Part shown: positions 54,801 through 62,595 of the stretch, piece after piece | Layout: every line of letters starts with the position of its first letter | Numbering within the stretch: position 1 is the first letter of the stretch | Assembly: GCF_001426865.1 (NCBI RefSeq) | Contig: NZ_LMFO01000008.1 | Span: 53,909-117,908 of the forward strand | Source of the DNA: Paenibacillus sp. Root52 | GTDB lineage: Bacteria > Bacillota > Bacilli > Paenibacillales > Paenibacillaceae | DNA: 64,000 nucleotides | Direction: 5' to 3' | Made by a program: the position numbers and the translations under genes | Notes under the pieces: model-generated | Told to the model about the DNA's origin: nothing | Seen by the model: the letters and a program-made list of their open reading frames with translations, nothing else | The model's database searches: none

Positions 54801-56834
54801 CTCATGCACCAACGCATCAAGCGCACCAAGGAATTGTTCCGCCTTTTCCAAGGAAAGGGTGAACATCTCCTTCACATTAAAGCTACCGAAATCACGCTGC
54901 TCTTCAAGCAAAGGCTGCTTCCGTGAAGGATCGAACAAACCAAATCCATTTGCAGCGGTATACTGACTATTCTGCTCGTTCAACTTATCCAGCAATTTCT
55001 GCTCCTTAGCTGTCGGGGCTGTGATCAACTCTGCTAATGGCTGTAATCGGTTTTGTTGTGATGTTCGCTCCGGATCGGATGCGATCTCTGTCAACAATTC
55101 AAGCGCACCTAGACGCTGCAATTCACCTTTGGCAGTCAGAAGCCGTTGCAACGCACTCTCAAGCTCATCTACAGGTTGAAGCAGAAGCACCTGTATGACC
55201 TTCTGGCGTAGTGAACCAGTCTTTAATTTGAGCAAAGCCTCAAGTTGCTTCATTTCCTCTGTCGTTAAGGTAAGCTTCTTCAGTTTAAGAAGCGCACTTT
55301 CACGGTTCGTCATACTTTTATCCGATAAACTATCGAGGATAAACTGTCGCTGTACCTCCTGTTGAGGATCTTGTAAAAATAGAGACAGAAGCTCCCCTCT
55401 CAGATCGGCGCTGAGCTTGTCTTTTAACGCAACCACTTCGCTAATCCATTCCGGATCCATATCGTAGGCTGCTAAATAGAGCATCTTCTTCACGACATCA
55501 TCCGCATCAATACGATACTGAACAAATTCAAGAACGCCTGACGACCCTCCCGCGCCTGCCTGAGGAATGACGTCTAACATCTGCTTGAATAGATCAAAAT
55601 CCCGTCGCCGTACAGCTTTATCTGAAAATACAGGTAGAGGCCAGACATACACTCTGCGCTGTTGATCTCCATCGTCAAACCGACCCCAGTCATAGGTGTA
55701 CATCGCATCGTAATTTTGGACAATCCAGTGCATTAACTCTATGTCATGTCCACCAAGATACTGACGCGCCAGACTTAATCGCAGTTCTCGGTTCTGGCTG
55801 TTCGCAAGCACATATTGAGCGACGATCTGTTGATATAATTGGCCTTGATCCATGATCTGGATCACCTTAGCTCCCAATTCGCTCTCTTCAATTACTGCCG
55901 TAGCCCAGAGACTAATAAACAGTTTGTTTGCGTTATCGTCGAGTTGCCATGCTGCGCGTATCTCAGGATCAACTAGAGCCTCGTGAGCCTGCGTTATAAG
56001 CTGGGTCGCAACCCGTTGATTTGCCGCTTCAATGCCAATACCTGTCCAGACAGCAAGCGCGCGCACCACCGAGCTGAACCGGATCAGATTGTTGTCGATG
56101 ATAATTTTTAATATGTATACATACGCCTCAATCGTACCTTCATCCATACGCTCTACGATACTCTGCCGCAGTCCCTCCTGCAGTCTTGCAGCAACCAGCA
56201 GTTCACCCACCATCTGATACGCTTCGGTCTGGTTACTCAGTACAATGCCTTTGATCATCTCGCCGCTTAACAGTGCATTCTGGTTGTCTCCATAGATGAT
56301 GTCATGTAATGCCTGCTTCATTTCGCCGTTATCATGATCCAGCTCATAGGCGATGCAATCAGGGAGTACCCATCGAATTTCGTATTGGTAATCGAACTTG
56401 TATTCACGAAGTGACACATACTCGGTCAGAGAGAATGCACGGATCTCCATACGGAACAGTCCGACTAGCTTGCGTAATACTTGACCCATATGCAGTGCGG
56501 GATCAGATGTACGGAACGGTCTGCGTTCATAGTTACTGCTGTATGGATACTTCGGTGCTTGCTCCGCAATATAACGGAACCGTGCACATAGTTGCTCACT
56601 TGCCACATGTCCCAGTATGTCTAGAACAGGCTGGAACAATGGCCGACCAGTGTCTGCCGCCAGTTGTAATAATGTATGTCGCATATTTAAATAGAGCTTT
56701 TCATCTTCACGCAAATAACCTAATCCAGCCAGTTCTACAACATAAGCAGCCAGCTCATGCTGTTCCTCAGGCAATGATGCTGCCTTTTCCCGTAACTCGT
56801 TCAGATATCCCGGTTCCTGCTCTTGCTGATTCAT
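51861..56834 (-). CDS. giant DUF4132 protein
   Basis: A 1657-residue soluble protein without signal or membrane helix. Residues of about 450-800 look like helical (HEAT/TPR-like) repeats. The C-terminal 400 residues match the DUF4132 domain (MolR/YehI-like): DEMKSYFEPHELDETTTAQL, LPNEDELANGTVSRRYAGYQ, and VALQDVPPIFFSEVMRDIDL. In Escherichia the relative YehI/MolR has no settled function; related genes often accompany MoxR ATPases and VWA proteins, which are not adjacent here. A strong AAGGAGG site precedes the ATG. The upstream small gene at 56860-57279 is only 25 bases away, so the two are cotranscribed. Confidence 0.85.
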   Translation of the reverse strand: MNQQEQEPGYLNELREKAASLPEEQHELAAYVVELAGLGYLREDEKLYLNMRHTLLQLAADTGRPLFQPVLDILGHVASEQLCARFRYIAEQAPKYPYSSNYERRPFRTSDPALHMGQVLRKLVGLFRMEIRAFSLTEYVSLREYKFDYQYEIRWVLPDCIAYELDHDNGEMKQALHDIIYGDNQNALLSGEMIKGIVLSNQTEAYQMVGELLVAARLQEGLRQSIVERMDEGTIEAYVYILKIIIDNNLIRFSSVVRALAVWTGIGIEAANQRVATQLITQAHEALVDPEIRAAWQLDDNANKLFISLWATAVIEESELGAKVIQIMDQGQLYQQIVAQYVLANSQNRELRLSLARQYLGGHDIELMHWIVQNYDAMYTYDWGRFDDGDQQRRVYVWPLPVFSDKAVRRRDFDLFKQMLDVIPQAGAGGSSGVLEFVQYRIDADDVVKKMLYLAAYDMDPEWISEVVALKDKLSADLRGELLSLFLQDPQQEVQRQFILDSLSDKSMTNRESALLKLKKLTLTTEEMKQLEALLKLKTGSLRQKVIQVLLLQPVDELESALQRLLTAKGELQRLGALELLTEIASDPERTSQQNRLQPLAELITAPTAKEQKLLDKLNEQNSQYTAANGFGLFDPSRKQPLLEEQRDFGSFNVKEMFTLSLEKAEQFLGALDALVHEHRDVEYEVEYYAGYKETLLVGANLRSTVPYTQRNEMPLMEQFPLHEVWEEFIKRNGLDHQELLQLVFSMRFHNLNKNLDDHYSYYSQAYEYDELRKIPLLEGWRKEFAEQIYPLSYIEQLKELFEKLTYSEQVEAIVTAAFEDSDKADTFEIAEKAWAFIIASMPKEQLEKETGMLHILTGPWNYLVRGRIYDDHSFKRYFQTAYQLKNLVKDTHPLNLLSLEDFLRAYKLDLIDDQEIYQQLLMGADRHGFIRDLTYSRTEGVADDPEMVHIRDTAVNRIVEIELTRGELSTEVSTLAMKLDRIEGMEHWVHLVSAMDQDTFVRGYIYGYGNNTTRKETFSYLIQKCHPRDGENEDLLHELLERYPIQEKKLLEAAMYAPQWMEIVAKYLGWEGLRSAAWYFHAHINESFTAEKETIVAHYSPISPQEFNDGAFDIAWFEEAYAAVGEERFNLLYDCAKYISGGANHRRSQLFADAALGKLRLEDMRKSVEEKRNKDHLLTYSLIPFAEEREQDLRERYDFIQKFLMQSKQFGAQRRASEGAASQIALGNLARNAGYADITRLIWGMEARKLDEMKSYFEPHELDETTTAQLVIDEEGQPDLVMISKGKTLKSVPARFKKDGYITELKELKSDLVQQYRRARQELERSMTSETAFTREEISSLFQNPVLRPLVSNLVFKTGEYVGRFDASTGGLINVDQEGTIHPLTDQDELLIAHALHLYNSGQWSEFQRDLFTRQERQPFKQVFRELYLPNEDELANGTVSRRYAGYQIQTQKTVALLKGRQWTVSYEEGLQKVSYEHNLIANLYAMADWFSPADTESPTLETVQFYDRKTYKPVALQDVPPIFFSEVMRDIDLVVSIAHVGGVDPEASLTTIEMRHVIVNESLRLLKIDNVRLDGNYARIDGELGEYAVHLGSGNVFKQATGALHIVPVHSQHRGRIFLPFLDEDPRTAEILSKIMLLAEDKKIKDPQILAQLQN

Positions 56835-56859
56835 CTAATTCTCCTCCTTGAGATACGTC

Positions 56860-57279
56860 CTACCACAAACGACCGGCAAGCATGGTGAACCGGATAAAGA
56901 CTAGCTCATCACCCTCACGCAGTGTTAACGGCTCATCCAATTGATGTACTTCTTCTTCATTAACAAACACTTTATATAAACCATCTTCATGTGCTAACAC
57001 GGCCGTTTCAATCGCCTGCTGCAATTCAGGAATCCCTTCATTATTAACCGCCCCAAAGCCCACTTTCCCCGCAGCTCCCTGGGATTCAATCTCTTCAGGC
57101 ATGAGGTATGCAAGCCAATCTACCTGGTTTTTCTTGTCCTCTAGTGCCTGTACTTGCCGAGAAACCATGTTACCGATGAGTTGTCTCAGCGTGCCCGTTG
57201 TTTCCGGAAGTTCGGTAGCTTGTTTGGCGAGAGCAGGTTTTCGTTTGCCCAAGCTCTTGACTGTGACCCATACGTTCAC
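56860..57279 (-). CDS. small protein with MoaD/ThiS-like beta-grasp end, partner of DUF4132 gene
   Basis: A 139-residue protein. Its last 40 residues (YKVFVNEEEVHQLDEPLTLR followed by EGDELVFIRFTMLAGRLW) resemble the end of a beta-grasp, ubiquitin-like fold such as MoaD or ThiS, where a VNGE strand, a GDEV turn and a C-terminal GG tail occur. The C terminus here is AGRLW rather than GG, so it could not be thiocarboxylated as in MoaD. The GTG start at 57279 follows GGGGGAGA. Its tight spacing to the giant DUF4132 gene suggests a joint function. The family is not otherwise recognised. Confidence 0.6.
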   Translation of the reverse strand: MNVWVTVKSLGKRKPALAKQATELPETTGTLRQLIGNMVSRQVQALEDKKNQVDWLAYLMPEEIESQGAAGKVGFGAVNNEGIPELQQAIETAVLAHEDGLYKVFVNEEEVHQLDEPLTLREGDELVFIRFTMLAGRLW

Positions 57280-57301
57280 TCCGTCTCCCCCTTCCTATAA
57301 A

Positions 57302-57476
57302 TGAACTATAAATATTTACACTGACCACTCCGATGACAGAATAACCCTTCGATCGCTGTTATCCCCAGATTTTTTTTGATTCCCTTTCCAATGGGGAAAA
57401 TCCGGGGATAAAGGCGAACGCTTCGCTTCTTCACGTTATTTCTGTCCTCTCCGTTCTTGTGTAAATTGCTAGTTCA
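57302..57476. repeat. structured repeat element, copy B
   Basis: A 175-bp relative of 39318-39538, with terminal inverted repeats (GAACTA..TTTACAC with GTGTAAA..TAGTTC). The central hairpin is TATCCCCAGATTTT with AAAATCCGGGGATA. Copy B lacks the 45-base internal segment of copy A. Confidence 0.75.
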
Positions 57477-57687
57477 ATTTATCTATTAAATATATCCATT
57501 ATCTCATTGATCGGCCCTTGAGTGCCAATTACAGAGCTTGATTACGAGACTACCTTATCAAAATCAAAATAATGCGTACATATGTGCCCCTATTTAGTAT
57601 AATAACCAAATCTTTCTTCACATACATGAGTCATTTCTCACGTTTTATATGAAACCTATGGACTACCTCATAATCTAGCAAAAATAA

Positions 57688-57719
57688 AGAAGGTCCCCTC
57701 TCATTTAGGGAAACCTTCT
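57688..57719 (-). terminator. terminator of the nasBC operon
   Basis: AGAAGGTCCCCT pairs with AGGGAAACCTTCT around CTCATTT, 29 bases past the nasC stop; the minus-strand end is T-rich. Confidence 0.75.
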
Positions 57720-57747
57720 GTTCATTTACACAAAAGTGTATATCATG

Positions 57748-59883
57748 TCATACCAAACGCAAAGGACGGATCGTAACCGCTGCCGTCTTGAAGCCGGGCA
57801 TACGACAATACGGGTCCAGTTCAGGTCTTGTAGCTCTATTCACATTCTGAATGCCGCCCCAGTGCATCGGTACAAACAACGTATCTTCACGAATATGCTC
57901 CTTCACTCTGCTTCGAACCGTGAAGCTACCATACACAGATTGAACCTCTACCCACTCACCATCCCGAATGCGGTGACGAGAAGCCGTAGTTGGATGAAGC
58001 TCAACAAAGTTTTCCAGCTCACGAGCTTCAAGTGTCGGGCTTCGATGCGTCTGTACGCCGGTAAGATAATGCGGAAGCACACGCCCATTCGTGAGGATTA
58101 GAGGAAATTCTCGGGACACTTCATTCCAACCTGGACTCGTCTCTGCAGTAAAGGAGGCTCTGCCGTCGACGTGAGCAAAGCGTTCAGCAAATACTAATCC
58201 TTCTCCCGTGGTCTCCACTGACGGGCAAGGCCAATAGATTCCTTTTTCAAGACGTAGTCGTTCATACGTGATTCCATAATAATCAGCAACGCCTCCCCGG
58301 CTGGCTTCTCGCAGTTCATTAAAGATCTCCTCAGCAGACTGGAATTGAAAATACGAAGCCTTGCCCATCTCCACAGCGATGCGACATAAGATGTCCCAAT
58401 CATGAAGCGCCTCACCCGGTGCTGGTATACCTTGCTCACGAAGAAGAACACGGCCTTCCAGATTCGTTAATGTCCCCTCATTCTCCAGATAAGCCGTAAC
58501 GGGTAGCACTACATCTGCCATCCGCGCTGTATCCGAGAGGAACATATCTGCCACGACTAGAAAATCCAGCTTACGCAGTCCTTCTTCCACCAAACGTACA
58601 TTAGGATTCGACACCACTGGATTGGAGCCCATCACGAATAGACCACGAATCTTCTGATCATGAACGAGTTCCATCATTTCATAAGCAGAGACCCCTTTTC
58701 CCGGTAAACTCGCTGGGTCTACACCCCACACGGATGCAACATAGGCACGATCTTGCTCATTTTCAATTGAACGATAACCTGGTAATTGATCGGCTTTCTG
58801 ACCATGCTCGCGCCCCCCCTGACCGTTACCCTGACCTGTAATTGCGCCGTAGCCACAGCCAGGTTTACCTATATTGCCTGTCGCGAGCACCAGATTCAAA
58901 AAATGCCGAACCGCCATATGTCCATCAGTCTGTTGTTCAACCCCACGGGCAGTCATAACCATTGCTGTATCTGCCTGACCATAAGCAAGCGCAGCCTGAC
59001 GAATCTGTTCAAGCTCAATCCCACACTTGGCAGCAGCCTCTACCAGATCCATCTCCGCCAGTTCTTGTTGTAATTGTTCAAACCCATGAGTCCGATCCCC
59101 TATAAACTGATGATCTACAGCGCCAGCATCTATAATTAGCTTCATCATAATATCTGCCAACAACGCATCCATTCCCGGTTTAATCTGCAAATGAAGATCA
59201 GCGATCCCCGCAGTGGCAGTCTTGCGTGGATCAATCACGATAATAAATGCTCCATTTTCTTTTGCCTCATTAAAGTAGGGAAGCAGTGTAGACTGACATT
59301 CGGCAATATTCGTACCAGCCAGCACAATGCAACGTGCGAGCGGAATATCCGACAAACGAAACGTTAGTCCTCGATCCATGCCAAACACTTTACTGCCAGC
59401 CGAAGCCGCTGCCGACATGCAGAACCGTCCGTTATAGTCGATGTACCGCGTTCCAAGACCAACCCTTGCGAATTTTCCGAGTAAATAAGCCGTCTCATTG
59501 GTAAGAGAGCCCCCGCCATACACACCAAGTGTGTCTGCCCCATAACTCTCTTGCAGATGGCTGAACCGTTCCGATATGAACTGAATCACTTCGTGCCATG
59601 AACTGGTTACAAGTTCACCGTTCCGACGGATCAGTGGATGCAACAAACGTTCTTTGCTGAGTGCATGTTGATGTGCATTCATGCCTTTGACGCACAATCG
59701 TCCCTGTGAAGCGTTATTCGGGACACCTTCTACGACGTACTCCGCTCGGCGTTCACCTGTAACGGGCGCTGCCACTTCGCTCACCTTCATCTTACATTGC
59801 ACACTGCAATAGGGACACTGCGTTTCCTGTACCTGGAGCATTGAAGCTGTCTTCTCTGCATTGATAGATGGTGTCATCCTCAT
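57748..59883 (-). CDS. nasC: assimilatory nitrate reductase catalytic subunit
   Basis: A 711-residue molybdenum-bis-MGD oxidoreductase. An N-terminal [4Fe-4S] site is formed by cysteines 23, 26, 30 and about 64 (CPYCSVQC and GRLCVKG). The molybdopterin domains follow, with RGVEQQTDGHMAVRHFLNLV and ATGNIGKPGCGYG, and a C-terminal dinucleotide-binding domain with TNGRVLPHYLTGVQTHRSPT. Size matches Bacillus NasC (about 710). It reduces nitrate to nitrite in the cytoplasm using electrons from NasB, whose gene lies 30 bases upstream. A nitrite reductase gene is not in the window. Confidence 0.92.
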   Translation of the reverse strand: MRMTPSINAEKTASMLQVQETQCPYCSVQCKMKVSEVAAPVTGERRAEYVVEGVPNNASQGRLCVKGMNAHQHALSKERLLHPLIRRNGELVTSSWHEVIQFISERFSHLQESYGADTLGVYGGGSLTNETAYLLGKFARVGLGTRYIDYNGRFCMSAAASAGSKVFGMDRGLTFRLSDIPLARCIVLAGTNIAECQSTLLPYFNEAKENGAFIIVIDPRKTATAGIADLHLQIKPGMDALLADIMMKLIIDAGAVDHQFIGDRTHGFEQLQQELAEMDLVEAAAKCGIELEQIRQAALAYGQADTAMVMTARGVEQQTDGHMAVRHFLNLVLATGNIGKPGCGYGAITGQGNGQGGREHGQKADQLPGYRSIENEQDRAYVASVWGVDPASLPGKGVSAYEMMELVHDQKIRGLFVMGSNPVVSNPNVRLVEEGLRKLDFLVVADMFLSDTARMADVVLPVTAYLENEGTLTNLEGRVLLREQGIPAPGEALHDWDILCRIAVEMGKASYFQFQSAEEIFNELREASRGGVADYYGITYERLRLEKGIYWPCPSVETTGEGLVFAERFAHVDGRASFTAETSPGWNEVSREFPLILTNGRVLPHYLTGVQTHRSPTLEARELENFVELHPTTASRHRIRDGEWVEVQSVYGSFTVRSRVKEHIREDTLFVPMHWGGIQNVNRATRPELDPYCRMPGFKTAAVTIRPLRLV

Positions 59884-59913
59884 CCCGCCATTCCACTAAA
59901 ATGATCATTCACA

Positions 59914-62172
59914 TCATTTCTGACCTTGCACAGCCGTCCTGCCATATGATGAAACTGTTTCCCGAGCATCCGACGCACTCGCCATCTCGGCGTTCTTTCT
60001 AATCACTAGCTCACCCTGCAACTGATAATCCAGCAGTGTCTCTCGAATCGACATGAATCCTAGTCGCTCCGACCATGCCCACATCGGTTCGTCAAATCGC
60101 GCTGTCTGGCGATACCACTGGAGACACGCCGAGGTAAGCCGCACCGCATCCTCTACCGTTTCCGCAAGCCCTAACAATCCACCTTGCTTAACGGGCTGCT
60201 CTGCATGACCGCCAACATATACCTCCCACCCAGCAGGAGAAGCTTGCAGACCTACATCTTGAACAACAGGGCTAAGAGGTGACGACAGCCTTGTAGCTAC
60301 CGCAATTCTAACTGGAGCAGGCATCGCCATACCTCTCCACGTCAGACGAAGTCGTTCAGTTAAGAGTCCACCCATATCAGACCCCGAAAGAGCATCATAC
60401 ATAGCATCATCACTGTACACGAGAGTTCCATGAGCTTGCCCTGCCCCGTAAACACCCCATTCACGATCAGAGTTCATACCCGCAACTCCACGTTTTAGTA
60501 CTTGTGCATAATAACGAAGTGCTGGTTCGCAAACCTCACATCCCGATGCTGTTTCCCAGCTCAACCTTTGCAGTAATAGATTCTTCTCTGACTCCCAATC
60601 GGTTCCGTGTTGAATATCCAATGTCAGTCCGGCTGAAGAATTTTGCTCCCGGTACATCTCTTCCATCACACTCTTGAGTCCATCATGTCCCAGCGTTGTA
60701 CAGCCACATATCGGTAGCTCCGTCTGATCTGCTTCGCTATCCGCAGCAGTACTCGCGCCGCTGCCGTTCTTCTGGAGATTGTGCGTGTGCTTCACCAGAG
60801 CTACGACCATGGGACGACATCCACCACATGAGCCGGATGCTTTTGTTCGCTCCTTAACCTGATCTGCATTCTGTAGCCCATGCTCTTGGATCGCCTGCAT
60901 GATCGCCAATTTGCTAACATTGTTGCAAGCACATACTGTATCCTGTGCAGGTAATGCTGCCGCCGCTTTTTCTGCCGGATCAGGCTCTCCATCACGTGGT
61001 CGTAACTCAGCTACGTCAGCTCCCCGTTGAACAAGACTGAGCAATGCAGTTCCTTCCGTCGTATCCCCAAACAAAATAGCCCCTCGAACCTTGCCTGCTT
61101 GCATAAGCACCTTCTTATAGGTTCCCTGAACACCATCCAGCATCTGTATTGCTGTCTGCATGCCTTCACCGCTAATGTCTCCTGCGGAGAATACATCCAC
61201 CCCAGATACTTTCAGTTGCGAATAGGGAATTGAGCCTGCATACGCTCCCGTTTCCTGCTGGCATAACGTACGAGCTAGAACCTTTCCTTGTTCAAACAAT
61301 GGAGCCACCAGTCCATAACTGATCCCCCGATGCTCCGCACATTCACCAACCGCATACACATCTTGAACACTGGTACGCATAAAATCATCAACAACTATGG
61401 CACGATGGGTATAAATTCCACTCCGTCTAGCTAACTCGACATTGGGGCGAATACCTACAGCTACGATCACCACATCCGCTTCGAGCCTCGAACCATCCGT
61501 AAAAGCTAGACCTTGCGCTTGGGATCTGCCCACAATTTTCTGCGTATTCTTCGATAGAAGGAACTTCATCCCTTGACTCTCCAGTTCCCGCTGTAACATA
61601 TCCGCGGCTTGGGCATCCAACTGACGGTTCATGATATAAGGCGCGTTATGAACGATAACCGCATCCATGCCAAGATGTAGAAGTCCTCGAGCGGCCTCTA
61701 GTCCAAGTAAGCCACCCCCAATAACAGCAGCCTTGCCGTATTGCTTCGAATATTGAGCCATGCGTGTACAGTCATCCACTGTTCGAAATGACATCACTCT
61801 CTCTTTGTCTACTCCCGGAATCGGTGGAATGAATGGGGATGATCCTGTTGCTAGAATCAGGATGTCATATGATTCCTTCATTCCAGATGCTGTCTCTACA
61901 TATTTCTCCTGCGTGTTGATTCCAGTAACCGTCTCTCCTGTATGAAGCCGAATTCCATGCTGGTCATACCAGCTCCAATCGTTAAGAATGATATCCTGCA
62001 CCGTATGCTCGCCTTGCAGAACTTTGGACAGCATGATCCGGTTATAGTTAGGCCTTGGCTCATTACCATAAATCACAATGTCATACGTATGTGGAGCAAT
62101 GGCAATGATCTCCTCGATGCACTTCACGCCAGCCATACCATTTCCGATGACCACCAGCTTCTTTTTATCCAT
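59914..62172 (-). CDS. nasB: nitrate reductase electron-transfer subunit (NasB type)
   Basis: A 752-residue flavoprotein. Residues 1-310 form the FAD/NAD(P)H module (VIGNGMAGVKCIEEI, IGGGLLGLEAARGLL, and YAVGECAEHRG). Then come two BFD-like [2Fe-2S] segments: CACNNVSK with GSCGGCRP, and CGCTTLG with SGCEVCEP. The C terminus has a ferredoxin-like half domain of sulfite/nitrite reductases but no siroheme cysteine motif. This matches Bacillus NasB (about 770), not nitrite reductase NasD. It passes electrons to NasC. The leader at 62203-62283 and GlnR/TnrA-type box control it. Confidence 0.9.
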   Translation of the reverse strand: MDKKKLVVIGNGMAGVKCIEEIIAIAPHTYDIVIYGNEPRPNYNRIMLSKVLQGEHTVQDIILNDWSWYDQHGIRLHTGETVTGINTQEKYVETASGMKESYDILILATGSSPFIPPIPGVDKERVMSFRTVDDCTRMAQYSKQYGKAAVIGGGLLGLEAARGLLHLGMDAVIVHNAPYIMNRQLDAQAADMLQRELESQGMKFLLSKNTQKIVGRSQAQGLAFTDGSRLEADVVIVAVGIRPNVELARRSGIYTHRAIVVDDFMRTSVQDVYAVGECAEHRGISYGLVAPLFEQGKVLARTLCQQETGAYAGSIPYSQLKVSGVDVFSAGDISGEGMQTAIQMLDGVQGTYKKVLMQAGKVRGAILFGDTTEGTALLSLVQRGADVAELRPRDGEPDPAEKAAAALPAQDTVCACNNVSKLAIMQAIQEHGLQNADQVKERTKASGSCGGCRPMVVALVKHTHNLQKNGSGASTAADSEADQTELPICGCTTLGHDGLKSVMEEMYREQNSSAGLTLDIQHGTDWESEKNLLLQRLSWETASGCEVCEPALRYYAQVLKRGVAGMNSDREWGVYGAGQAHGTLVYSDDAMYDALSGSDMGGLLTERLRLTWRGMAMPAPVRIAVATRLSSPLSPVVQDVGLQASPAGWEVYVGGHAEQPVKQGGLLGLAETVEDAVRLTSACLQWYRQTARFDEPMWAWSERLGFMSIRETLLDYQLQGELVIRKNAEMASASDARETVSSYGRTAVQGQK

Positions 62173-62202
62173 GAGCTACCCCCTACTCGTTCACACGCTG
62201 AT

Positions 62203-62283
62203 AAAAAAACAGAAAAATCCCTTCTCCATCATTCGGAAAAGGGCACCGTTGCCTCCGGAATTCACACGTCATTGTGTGAATTC
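62203..62283 (-). ncRNA. nasB leader: two ANTAR-type hairpins plus terminator
   Basis: Read on the minus strand. P1 is GAATTCACAC with GTGTGAATTC around the six-base loop AATGAC (62258-62283). P2 is GGC with GCC around AACGGT (62242-62253). Both loops have A at position 1 and G at position 4, as in the tandem hairpins bound by ANTAR antiterminator proteins. The 3' side of P2 is also the 5' edge of a terminator, CCCTTTTCC with GGAGAAGGGA and then TTTTT (62203-62244). Forming P2 should therefore prevent termination. Confidence 0.72.
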
Positions 62284-62294
62284 ATATTAGATTC

Positions 62295-62323
62295 AGATTA
62301 AGTTAAAATTTAATTGATGTCAA
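62295..62323 (-). promoter_or_regulatory. nasB promoter (sigma-A type)
   Basis: On the minus strand TTGACA (62318-62323) is followed after 17 bases by TAATCT (62295-62300). The -35 is perfect, the -10 weak. The start point would lie just before hairpin P1 of the leader. Confidence 0.6.
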
Positions 62324-62334
62324 CAAAATTAACA
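62318..62334. promoter_or_regulatory. GlnR/TnrA box 1 over the nasB -35
   Basis: TGTCAACAAAATTAACA matches the core TGTNA-N7-TNACA exactly. It covers the nasB -35 hexamer, so bound protein should block that promoter. Confidence 0.8.
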
Positions 62335-62379
62335 TAAAAAGAAGGTTGGACATTAAAAATTAAGTAATTTTAAATTCCA

Positions 62380-62396
62380 TGTAATTTTTGTTGACA
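62380..62396. promoter_or_regulatory. GlnR/TnrA box 2 over the nasA -35
   Basis: TGTAATTTTTGTTGACA matches the core TGTNA-N7-TNACA exactly. It ends on the TTGACA of the nasA promoter. The two boxes are 62 bases apart centre to centre, close to six helical turns. Confidence 0.82.
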
Positions 62397-62419
62397 TACT
62401 CGAATTCCTTTTTTATAAT
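62391..62419 (+). promoter_or_regulatory. nasA promoter (sigma-A type)
   Basis: TTGACA (62391-62396) and TATAAT (62414-62419) are both perfect and 17 bases apart. Initiation is expected near 62426. Confidence 0.8.
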
Positions 62420-62429
62420 TTGAATCAAA

Positions 62430-62445
62430 ATCACAGTGCTGTGAT
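62430..62445 (+). promoter_or_regulatory. dyad at the nasA transcript 5' end
   Basis: ATCACAG and CTGTGAT flank TG. It begins a few bases after the expected start of transcription and could be an operator or a stabilising hairpin. It is CRP-like only in appearance. Confidence 0.4.
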
Positions 62446-62455
62446 CCTATCGGGT

Positions 62456-62536
62456 GCGGAAACACAATGACGTGTTACGCCAGTCGGCAAAGAGGCCGCA
62501 AATCGTTCAATGAACTGGACGATTTGTGGCCTTTTT
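62456..62536 (+). ncRNA. nasA leader: two ANTAR-type hairpins plus terminator
   Basis: P1 pairs GCG..AACAC with GTGTT..CGC around the six-base loop AATGAC (62466-62471). P2 pairs CGGC with GCCG around AAAGAG (62489-62494). Both loops have A1 and G4, the ANTAR-protein recognition pattern. The terminator (62493-62536) pairs AGGCCGCAAATCGT with ACGATTTGTGGCCT and ends in TTTTT. Its 5' arm overlaps the P2 3' arm, so P2 and terminator exclude each other. Confidence 0.75.
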
Positions 62537-62595
62537 CTATTGGATCACACACCACGTGTAAGAAATATTTTCAATTGGATGAGGAGCGATGATGG

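Noticed and set aside
56860..57279. Calling the beta-grasp-like protein MoaD or ThiS
   Set aside because: The C-terminal Gly-Gly is missing and the chain is too long, so sulfur-carrier function is not supported.
59914..62172. Calling the nasB gene a nitrite reductase large subunit
   Set aside because: It has the FAD and [2Fe-2S] modules, but no siroheme/[4Fe-4S] cysteine motif, and its length and neighbour fit NasB.
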